Below are positions 54,812-64,000 of a stretch of DNA of 64,000 bases, in pieces. The stretch comes from Stomorhina lunata (taxonomy: Eukaryota; Arthropoda; Insecta; Diptera; Rhiniidae): NCBI GenBank assembly GCA_933228675.1, contig OW121742.1, forward strand, positions 104,646,901 to 104,710,900. Reading direction: 5' to 3'. Within the stretch, counting starts at the first letter, position 1. Each line of letters starts with the position of its first letter. The notes under the pieces are model-generated. The model saw nothing but the letters and a program-made list of their open reading frames with translations, did no database searches and was not told the origin of the DNA. A program made the translations under genes and the position numbers.

Positions 54812-57800
54812 TATGGCGAAATTTTTCTACAGAAAAAATTTTATGACAAAAATTTTTCGATATAAAAAATTTAAAGATAAAAATTTTCCAAAAGAAAAAA
54901 TTTTAGGACAAAAATTTTTCTAAAAAAAATTTATGCCGAAAATTTTTCCAAAGAGAAAAAAAAAAAAAAAAATTACGACCAAAAATTTTGCTATTGAAAA
55001 TATTTTATGGCGAAAATTTTTTCTATAGAAAAATTGTTGTTGTAAAATTTTTCTATCTTTTCTATAAAAGAATATTCGTCTGAAATTTTTTTATATAGAA
55101 AAATTTTTGTCATAAAATGTTTACTATAAAAAATTTTCGCTATAAAATTTTTCTATAGAAAAATTTTCGTTATAAAATTTTTTCTATAGAAAAATTTTCG
55201 TTATAAAATTTTTTCGGTAGAAAAATTTTCGTTTTAAAATTTTTTCTATAGAAAAATTTTCGTTATAAAATTTTTTCTGTAGAAAAATTTTCTTTTTAAA
55301 ATTTTTTCTATAGAAAAATTTTTGTTTTAAAATTTTTCTGTAGAAAAATTTTCTTTTTAAAATTTTTTCTATAGAAAAATTTTTGTTTTAAATTTTCGTT
55401 ATAAAATTTTTTCTATAAAAAAATTTTCATTACAAAATTTTTTCTATAGAAAAATTTTCGTTATAAAATTTTTTCTGTAGAAAAATTTTCTTTTTTAAAT
55501 TTTTTCTATAGAAAAATTTTTGTTTATAGAAAAATTTTCATTTTAAAATTTTTTCCGTAGAAAAATTTTCGTTTAAAAATTTTTTCTATAGAAACATTTT
55601 CGTTTAAAAATTGTTTCTATAGAAAGTTTTCGTCATAAGATTTTTTCTATAGAAAATTTTCTATATAAAAGTTTTTTTTTATAGAAAAATTTTTGTTACA
55701 AAATTTTTTCTGTAAAAAAACTTTAGTTTTAAAATTTTTGTATAGAAAAATTTTCGTTGTAAAATTTTTTCTATACAAAAATTTCTATTATAAATTTTTT
55801 TAGAAAACTTTTCATTATAAAATTGTTTCTATAGAAAAATTTTTGTCATAAAATTTTCTCTAAAGAAAAATTTTTTCTATAGAAAAATTTTGTCATAAAA
55901 TTATTTTTATAGAAAAATTTTCGATATAAAAAATTTCTGTAGAAAAATTTTTGTCATAAAATTTTTTCTATAGAAAACTTTTTGTCATAAAATTTTGTTC
56001 ATAGAAAAATTTTCGTTTTAAAAATTTTTCTATGAAAAAAATTTTCATTATAAAATTTTTTTCTATAAAAAAAATTTTCATTACAATTTTTTTTCTAAAG
56101 AAATATTTTTCTATAGAAAAATTTTTGTTTTAAAGTTTTTGTCAGAAAACTTTTTATATAGACAAAGTTTCATTATAAAATTTTTTCTTTAGCAAAATTT
56201 CCATTATACAATTTTTTCTATAGAAAAATTTTTATTCTAAACTTTCTCTATTTAAAAATTTTTATTATAGAATTTTTTCTATAGAAAAATTTTAATTATA
56301 AAATTTTAAAAAAATTGTTTCTATAGAAAGTTTTCGTCATAAGATTTTTTCTATAGAAAATTTTCTATATAAAAGTTTTTTTTTATAGAAAAATTTTTGT
56401 TACAAAATTTTTTCTGTAAAAAAACTTTAGTTTTAAAATTTTTGTATAGAAAAATTTTCGTTTTAAAAATTTTTCTATGAAAAAAATTTTCATTATAATT
56501 TTTTTTTTTTATAAAAAAAATTTTCATTACAATTTTTTTTCTAAAGAAATATTTTTCTATAGAAAAATTTTTGTTTTAAAGTTTTTGTCAGAAAACTTTT
56601 TATATAGACAAATTTTCATTATAAAATTTTTTCTTTAGCAAAATTTCCATTATACAATTTTTTCTATAGAAAAATTTTTATTCTAAACTTTCTCTATTTA
56701 AAAATTTTTATTATAGAATTTTTTCTATAGAAAAATTTTAATTATAAAATTTTTTCTATAGAAAAATTTTGATTGTAAAATTTTTTTCAAAGAAAAATTT
56801 ACATTTTAAATTTTTTATGTAGAAAAATTTTTAAGGTTTTTTTTTTAGAAAAATTTTTGTCACAGAATTTTTCTAGAAAAAATATTTAATAACCGAAATT
56901 TTTTGATAAAAAAATTTGCTGAAAATGTATGAAAATTTTTCTATAGAAAACAAAATAATGACAAAAATGTTTGTATAAAAAAATTTATGAAAATTTTTCT
57001 ATAGAGAAAATTTCATGACAAAAATTTTTCTATAGTCAAATTTTCATGACAAAAGTTTTTTATGGATAAAATATTATGAAAAAAATGGTTCTAAAGAAAA
57101 ACTTTGATAACAAAACTTTTTCTTTTCTTGTCATAAAATGTTTTCTATAGAAAAATTTTTATTAGATAATTTTTTTCTATAAAAAAATTTTCATTATAAA
57201 TTTTTTTCTAAGAAAAATTTTCATTATAAAATTTTTTCAATAGAAAAATTTTCATTATAAAATTTTTTCAATAGAAAAATTTTCATTATAAAATTTTCTC
57301 TATAGAAAAATTTTCGTCAGCTAATTTTTTTTGAGGCCCTATGCTCCACTGGGAGTCAAGGATAACAGAAGAAGAATTTTTTTTTAGAAAAATTTTTGTC
57401 ACCAAATTTTTCTATAGAAATAATTTGATGACAAAATTTTTTTTTTTTTTAATTTTATGAAAATGTAAGACACTATAGAAACAAATTTATGACGAAAATT
57501 TCAAAAGAAGAAATTTTATGATAAAAATTTTTCTATAGCAAAAATTTCATGAAAAAAATTTTTCTATAGAAAAATTTTCACGACAAAAGTTTTTATGGAA
57601 AGAATTTTATAAATTTTATGAAATAAATTTTTCTTTTCTTGTCGTAAAATGTTTTCTATAGAAAAATTTTATTTAAAAAAAATTTTCTATAGAAAAATTT
57701 TTTACAGAAAAATTTTCGTTGTATACTTTTTCTATATAAAAATTTCTATTATAGAATTTTTCTATAGAAAAAAATTTATGCCGACAAATTTTTTCATGGA

Positions 57801-57949
57801 AAGAATATCTGTTATGAAAGAAAAATTTTTCTAAAGAAAAAATTTGATGACAAAAATTTCTCTAAATTAAAAATTTGATGACAAAAATTTTTCTAAAGAA
57901 AAAAATTTATGACGAAAATTTTTTATAGAAAAAATTTTATGAAAACAAG
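54812..57949. repeat. ~31-bp CTATAGAAAAATTTT satellite, family 4
   Basis: Units of about 30-31 bp (CTATAG at 55,153 and 55,184): TTTTTCTATAGAAAAATTTT then CGTTATAAAA. The core palindrome resembles the 31-bp family of arrays A-D. Orientation alternates: ATGACAAAAATTTTT in 54,830-55,040, 56,880-57,120, 57,420-57,640 and 57,780-57,947, but TTTTTGTCATAAAA/CGTTATAAAA in 55,080-56,870 and 57,130-57,320. Segments are duplicated at offsets of 704 bp (TTGTTTCTATAGAAAG at 55,611 and 56,315) and about 446 bp. The array continues at 60,475. Confidence 0.9.
57333..57376 (+). mobile_element. 5'-truncated LINE 3' tail
   Basis: 44 bp that read EALCSTGSQG-stop (GAG at 57,333, TAA at 57,363-57,365) followed by CAGAAGAAGAA and then T-rich satellite. 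It matches the last codons and 3' end of the LINE relic at 28,525-28,563 (reverse strand) over the whole shared stretch. It sits inside the family 4 satellite, as expected for an extremely 5'-truncated insertion. Confidence 0.85.
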
Positions 57950-59509
57950 TAAAAGTGGTATATTCGGCTTTGCCGAATCTTGGATACCCTTCATCAATGG
58001 TGTTGCAAAAGTACTTAATGTAATTCCAAGCAAAATTTGGTTATACTAGTATTATATGCAAAGAGTCTTTAAAATTAAGAGTCGGAAAAAGAAAAGCTTT
58101 TCGGTGGCGTCATCATCTAGAATAGTTATGCACCCAAAGGTTAGGTTGGGCAGGTGACTGATGTCTAGGGAAGCTTCACTTGGGTTTTTAAGTGGTCCCT
58201 TTGTGAAAGATAATGATTACTAGACTACAAATAGAGAATGCATATTTAAGCCAGCCAGTAGCTTCGAAATAAAATAGACACATATTTTACGAACATTTAA
58301 TAAAGTTCAATAGACCAGATAAACCATGCAGAAAAGATGCTTCAAAATGTAGATGCCCTTACATTTGCAATAGCACATCGATTTGATGAAGTTTAAGTAT
58401 TCTGGCATGCAACCCAAAAACACTGTGCCCAGTGAGGGTTGTGCACTTTAATTCGTACGAATTATCCAACTAGTAAAAGTTCTTGATTAGTTATGTAAAA
58501 CTCTGAAGTTAGCGGACTGATTTAGGTCAAAGCTTTAACAATGATAAGCCTTAAAATTATAGGGTATACACTCTTAGTTTTAGATACATACGTGAAATAT
58601 ATAGCTTTTGAATGGATGGATATCAGCTTTGTCGGAAAAGTTATTAAAGATTTACTTATTTATCTGAAGTTAGTTAATTAATTAAAATGAACACTTCATC
58701 AATAATATTTGGGATGTATTGTTCTTTCGATCTGTCCGATGGATGTTTGGAAAGTTTTGCTCTAGTTCTTTGTGCAATTTCAATGTGATTTAATTTATCA
58801 GCATTAAATCGATTCCCGGTCGGGGTTATATGGGAGATTTCACTAAATGTGAATTGAGCTCGCCCATTTTCAATATCGAACTTTTCAAGAGATCAGAAAT
58901 ACTTTTGTCAAATATTGTCCCTCTAGAAAGTTTATTTTAGGCGCTATCGCTCTGAATATCAATATTGTACAACGTCTTTATACTAAATGTCATCATCGTA
59001 TCTTAGGCGAAGTTATAAGGGATCAATTGTCAAACGTAAACGGATTTCTCCCAATTGCAATTAAAAAATTTAAATTTTCGTTGATATGTGAGATACTTAC
59101 ATACATCTGTAGGTTTTGAACGGATATCATGTAGTTAGCTGCATTTTTGTACTTTCTAGGAAGATTACCTATAATTTGATATATAATACATTCTCAAATG
59201 TTATCATAATGTTCAAAAGTCAGACATAAAATTAAGATTAATGCAGAGTGTCTGTCTGCTAAAATAAGATTTGTGGAGCTCCTGGATTTTACACAAAATT
59301 TTAGGATATTGGGCCACCCTGAATTTTATCATTGTCGATCAAAACACCATCGCTTAAACGCTAAATTATATCTACCACAAATTATCGAATGCATCAGGAT
59401 TTAGGTAATCTCCTGCGAAGGACGCTATTAAAATTCATCAAAATAAACACCTGAGATATCGACAAAACAGGAACTCCAAAAACTTGACTACAACAGAAAA
59501 AATTACAGA

Positions 59510-59597
59510 CAGGTAGACGGACGGACAAAAAAACAGACGGACGGACAAACAAACAGACATACGGACAGACAGACAAACAGACGGACGGACGGACGGA
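59510..59597. repeat. (GGAC/AGAC)n tract, complement of (GTCY)n
   Basis: AGACGGACGGACAAACAAAC and similar tetranucleotides run for about 88 bp, ending GACGGACGGACGGACGGAGG. It is the same kind of tract as in the DINE-1-like copies but longer. Confidence 0.9.
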
Positions 59598-59789
59598 GGT
59601 CGCGAAATCGATTTTAATGCCGATTCAAAGTAGATCGGTACAGTTTGAATGGTATTCGTAATCAGATTTGTGGAGTATAGATTTTAGAAAATCCTCACAC
59701 AAAGTACGATGTCAAATTTTATCACAATCGGTCCATAAACACCTGAGATATCGCTGAAACAATACTTACGAAATGTAAACAAAATTTCT

Positions 59790-60330
59790 TAGATACGTAC
59801 TTTGGGCAATTTGCTGTACATGAAATGTAGTGTTATTGCGATATCTCAATTGTTTATGGACCGCTCTTGATAAAATTTAATAACGTGCTTGGCGGGGGAA
59901 TTTCCTAAAATCTGATATAAAATTTATGTAGGTCCGAGCTAAAGGAGGATGGTTTTTCCTATTTCTGCATTTCATTTTTTCAACAAACATTCTATAATGC
60001 GAACTTTGGGCAATTTGCAATACATCAAATTCAGTGTTTTGGCGATATCTCAGTTGTTTATGAACCGATTTTGATAAAATTTTACAGAGTGCTTTGGGAA
60101 ACTATTTCCTACAATCTGATATATAAAATATTATCACATGTACACCAGGAGTATCTTTTTTCTCTTGTTATTTAAAAGTGTGTTTCAATCAAAAATGTTA
60201 AAATTTTCGTCTAATTTTTGGTATTTTTTCGATATTTTCGGTGTTTATAAACCGATTTTAATAAAATTTAATAGCGTTCATTGCGGGAGAATTTCCTAAA
60301 ATCTGATATATAATTTATGTAGGTTCAGAA
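59790..60330. repeat. ~200-bp internal tandem repeats of the element
   Basis: CTTTGGGCAATTTGC, GCGATATCTCA.TTGTTTATG, GATAAAATTT and ATTTCCTA.AATCTGATATA recur in order at 59,800-59,930 and 60,003-60,125, and in part at 60,225-60,325. Related sequence also occurs near 59,690-59,760. Confidence 0.75.
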
Positions 60331-60474
60331 ACTTGATTTCAACTTAATCGATTCTCCTCCCGATTCTGAGTCGATCGGTATAATTTTTATGGGGTCTACG
60401 ATCACTAATAAAAAATTACAAACGGAATCACAAACTTATAATACCCTTTCACCTATTGGTGAAGGGTATAAAAA

Positions 60475-60660
60475 TTATATATTAAATTTTTTTCTACAGA
60501 AAATGTTAAAATTTTTCTAAAGATAAAATTCTATGATAAAAATATTTTCATAGAAAAAATTCTGTGACAAAATTTTTCTAAATAAAAAATTTTGTCTTAT
60601 ATAATTAAAGAAAAAAATTTATGAAAAAATTTTTCCATAATTTTTCCATTTTTCCATTAA
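60475..60660. repeat. Family 4 satellite, right remainder
   Basis: TTTTTTTCTACAGAAAATG, AAAATTTTTCTAAAGATAAA and similar units continue the array seen up to 57,949. The 2.5-kb element lies between the two parts. Confidence 0.75.
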
Positions 60661-63600
60661 AAAATAAGAAAATTATCGAGATGTTAATATTATTCAAAAA
60701 GAAAAATTATTCTCAGGTTTTTACTTCTTTTTTAATTGGCTAACACTTGCCTCTAATGAACTAACCATTGTTTCAAATAATTTTAGTGTTTTAAAAAAAT
60801 TAATTCTGTTGGTTTAAAAGTGTTGTAGGTCATAACAAAAACATGCTGTTGTCTGACCATTGTCGGAGAAACAATGTATGAACATTTTTTTATTACAAGA
60901 ATAGAATATGATCGATATACGCCACACCATCAGATTTAGAGAATTAAATCCGTATTATGAAAACCTAAACCCCTACCGGTCTTGATTAAAAATATGTCAA
61001 GGCCACACAAATTCTTATCAAACCAATTGAAATACTAACCATAGAAAAATTTTGTTCCAACTTTTTTATATTACAAATTTTAGCATGAAATAATTAACCT
61101 TTAGAAAAATCGGTGGCTTATCTCTGATGAATTTTCAACAAAATTTTATTTATTGCCTAAATTATTAAATAATTTCAAACATCAAAATATTTTATTAATC
61201 ATAAAGTTAGATTTCCAACACAAGATGTTTGAGTCGTAAGAATACTTGTGTACGAGTATGTATGTACGAGCATGAATGATGTGGGCTTGTGTGTTGTGGC
61301 TGTGCATTAATCTTGTCTCCTCATAAGCTGATAATAATTTGTTGAAAATTGTTGGGGACCCAACTCAAGAAATAACAAATTTCAGAATTATTTGTTGTTG
61401 GATTGCAGTTTGTTGTTATAGTTGTAGCTGGATTTTATTTATTATGTTAACAAATTGTATTTGTTTACGGTCACATAAATACACAAAAAATATAAATATT
61501 TCTTAGGTTTTGTTGTATAGCAGTAGTCGGACGGACTGTCAGTCGTTTTGCCTACTGATTAATGTGCGTGCCTAAAGTCCAAAGTGAAAATCTCTGATGA
61601 CAGGCGGCACACTTCAAAGTGGGAAGCCAACTCAAACATACAAACACACTCACAGTCACATACAACCCTCAAACTCATCACAACCGAAAGCTTCCAACTA
61701 AAAAAAGAAAAATGTGTGAATGATTTGTATGAATTTTTTAATTTTATTAAATTTGTTTTCTTTCTTTTTATTATTTGTTTAAGCCTGATAAGACAAGAAG
61801 AATTAAAGATTTTTAGTTATCACATAAATATTTTATTTAGTTTATGACCAGAGGTTCGAAAGGCTCAATTCCTAATTCCATATTTTAAAATCAAATTTAT
61901 TTTAGTGTTTATATCATTCCCATAATACATTCACCTGAATCAAGTCATAAGCCTTAACTTTTAAGAATTAATTCTTAGGGAATTTAAAATCAGTTAGATT
62001 TAATTTAAATTATTTCAATTCTTAATCTTATACAAAAATAATTAAAAATTTTATAAACAAATCATTTTGTAAAGGCATACAAAAATAAATGTATTCAAAC
62101 GAACCCTACAGTTCAAAAATATATAATACCTATAAAAGAGCGGAATAAAATAAATCTCAACGAAACAAGTCCTTAACCATAAAATAAGTTTCAGGATTGC
62201 ATTAGGGATTAAATATCATTTAATACCCATGAAAAAAAGTCCCCATTTTAGAGGATAAAGAAATGACTCTTTCTTAAGTTATTGGGTTAAAAAAAGGGGG
62301 TTTTAAGCTGAGATAATTTCCATCTCGATTTTAACAAAACCGTGGACTTGGTTTGTCTAAAAAACATGTATGAAAAGTCATATGATTAAAATGTGATTTA
62401 TTCATTATCGACATACATACATATGTATATTTACATTTTCTAATTGTACTAAATTTTGTAATTTTATTCTAATTCCATCATAATTGTGTATGTATCTCAG
62501 CTATGTAATATATCTTCCTGCTAAGGGACTAATATTTTTTAGACCTGTAGGGCATATACAAATAACATTTTTGTGGAAAAATTCAAAAGTTTATTAAGTT
62601 GACTTAGGCGAAATTTAAAAAAAAAAATAAAAAAATTCTTTGTTATTGGTCATAAGATCAGAAAAACTATTTAAAATAAAATATAGATACATAAAACTAA
62701 AGATTTTTTGTACACATAATCTTTAATCTCATCCAGATTCGAAAACATATAAAATCCATTATTTCGCAGCAACACAACAAAACCAGAGATAATATACTTT
62801 TACATATTAGCACATTTTACATGTATATGTATGTATTTACAAAAACTAATGTCACAAAAAACAAATTATTTTTATAATTTTTTTTAGAAAAAATTTTTAA
62901 TTAAGCAGATTCCTTCACTGATTGAATTTCTGGTAAAGATTAGGTCATTATAAACGAAGGACCACTAATATTACTATATTCCTGCATATCTAAATATCTT
63001 TTAAAAGTTATAGTTTAACAAATAAGTGAAAAATATACACAAGTTTGCGGTGAAATAGCCACATTAGGGTAGTTCCGTTTTTTTGAACGAACATTAAAGA
63101 ATACATGCATACTTTTATTAAATGTGTATGCTTTCTGATAAAACATAAGAATATTTTAATAGGTTATGATAAATTTTGTTCTATTTTATATCTAGGGTTT
63201 TTACAAACAATGTATATCGCACTTGATAAAATAATACCCTATAAATTAAAACTTCAATTTTCGTTTTTTGGTTTGATATACTTTTATTCAATGAGTGGTA
63301 TAGTTTAAAAAACTTTTCCCTCGAAAAAGTCAGAATTTAAGTTTTTGATTTAAAATCAAGTATCTTTAGTTTATATCCACCCTAATGATTTGCACAAAAT
63401 GAATTATCAAAAAATATTTTAATTCAATTTGGACTGGTTTTAATTAAGAATAAAAAATGTTAATTCAAATTGGAGTAGAGGAATGAAGAAACATTTTATT
63501 CATTCAAGTTGATTTTAAATTCCCATGTGAATCAATTCACTATGAATTAAAAATCAACACATTTTTTTTTAATTGTTTTATGGGAATTAAACTTAGGGTA

Positions 63601-63940
63601 TTGTTGAATCATTTTTGAATTCCTAGGAATTAAGCTAATATTTAATTAAGCCTTTCGAAGCTCTGTTTATGACTTAATTAACAAAAATTTTTGAAAATAA
63701 AATTTTCAAAAAATTTTTTAATTAATTTTTTTTTGTTGTTCAGTTTTCTTTGTATTTTTAGTTTTAAACATTTTCGTTTAGAGTGATTAAGTATGATTAA
63801 GTCTTATTAATGGGTTGACTGTCATCTTTAAAAATAAATGTTTGCAACATAAAGTAGTTATCAAAAAATTAGCATATAAATTATAACAAATGTCAAGCAA
63901 ATATTTCCTGGGGGCTTGAGATTTCAGAAAGCTTTATGTT
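60661..63940. other. Intergenic stretch, nothing recognised
   Basis: AT-rich unique sequence. Small open frames (61,584-61,847 and 63,105-63,308) lack motifs, do not differ in composition from their surroundings and are not called. Distal regulatory or intronic DNA cannot be excluded. Confidence 0.5.
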
Positions 63941-64000
63941 GTTATACCCTTCACCGCCATAGGTGGAAAGGGTATTATAAGTTTGTGCTGATGTTTGTAA
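63941..64000 (+). mobile_element. DINE-1/mini-me-like element, copy D (cut by window end)
   Basis: TTATACCCTTCACCGCCATA, GGTGGAAAGGGTATTATAAG and TTTGTGCTGATGTTTGTAA match the first 60 bp of copy C closely. The rest lies outside the window. Confidence 0.8.

Larger units (their letters stand above)
57950..60474. mobile_element. 2.5-kb DINE/Helentron-like non-coding element
   Basis: The left end reads AAACAAGTAAAAG, then the hairpin ATTCGGC-TTT-GCCGAAT (57,962-57,978) and ATACCCTTCA. The right end reads ATACCCTTTCACC-TATT-GGTGAAGGGTAT (about 60,440-60,468) and AAAAA. These are the same end types as copies A-C, but the interior is largely different and longer. It has a long (GRAC)n tract and an internal tandem repeat. 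It splits the family 4 satellite, which resumes right after. No helicase or replication-initiator coding sequence is visible. The 60-residue antisense frame at 59,394-59,576 is from the GRAC tract. Confidence 0.7.

Noticed and set aside
59394..59576. Antisense frame rich in VCLSVRPSV as a membrane peptide
   Set aside because: It is a translation of the (GTCY)n tract within a DINE-like element.

Overview
The window looks like repeat-dominated, non-coding DNA from a higher fly (Diptera, probably a schizophoran such as a blowfly or house-fly relative). The evidence is very AT-rich sequence, several dispersed elements of the DINE-1/mini-me type with (GTCY)n tracts and paired ATACCCTTCACC/GGTGAAGGGTAT ends, a Ty3/gypsy retrotransposon with a lysine-tRNA-type primer site, and remnants of an RTE-like LINE. 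I see no host protein-coding gene, no rRNA and no functional tRNA gene. The species assignment is inference.

Layout: 1-530 is a TAC/TAG/TAT simple repeat. 1,480-2,984 is a diverged AGTACT-rich tandem repeat. A complete, young Ty3/gypsy retrotransposon (2,985-9,224; 796-bp LTRs; 4-bp target duplication ACTT) is inserted into it. Its genes are gag (3,859-4,869), pol in the -1 frame (4,800-7,982) and a third ORF of unknown function (7,972-8,409). A 31-bp satellite follows (9,240-10,815), then a region of diverged ~185-bp repeats carrying two DINE-1-like elements in opposite orientation (12,101-12,900 and 13,366-14,168).

16,315-34,230 is dominated by four arrays of a second 31-bp satellite whose core is the palindrome TTTTCTATAGAAAA. 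The first array is inverted relative to the other three. Between the last two lie a DINE-1-like element (27,566-28,340) and a broken LINE (28,525-31,135, minus strand) that contains a tRNA-like SINE candidate and a perfect 26-bp hairpin.

35,150-39,780 holds long-unit diverged repeats. 41,056-43,655 is a 12-bp array passing into a homogeneous 11-bp array. 44,290-50,104 is a pair of 29-bp satellite arrays in inverted orientation around a ~1-kb spacer, joined directly to a second copy of the first 31-bp satellite (50,105-51,290). 51,338-52,698 is a ~134-bp satellite with a conserved 17-bp box. 54,812-60,660 is another ~31-bp satellite, interrupted by a LINE 3' tail and by a 2.5-kb DINE/Helentron-like element. 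The window ends inside another DINE-1-like copy.

The only functional gene set is that of the retrotransposon: Gag would form the particle, Pol supplies protease, reverse transcriptase, RNase H and integrase, and the LTRs carry promoter and polyadenylation signals. Everything else reads as satellite and transposon accumulation, as expected in pericentromeric or other low-recombination heterochromatin (inference).
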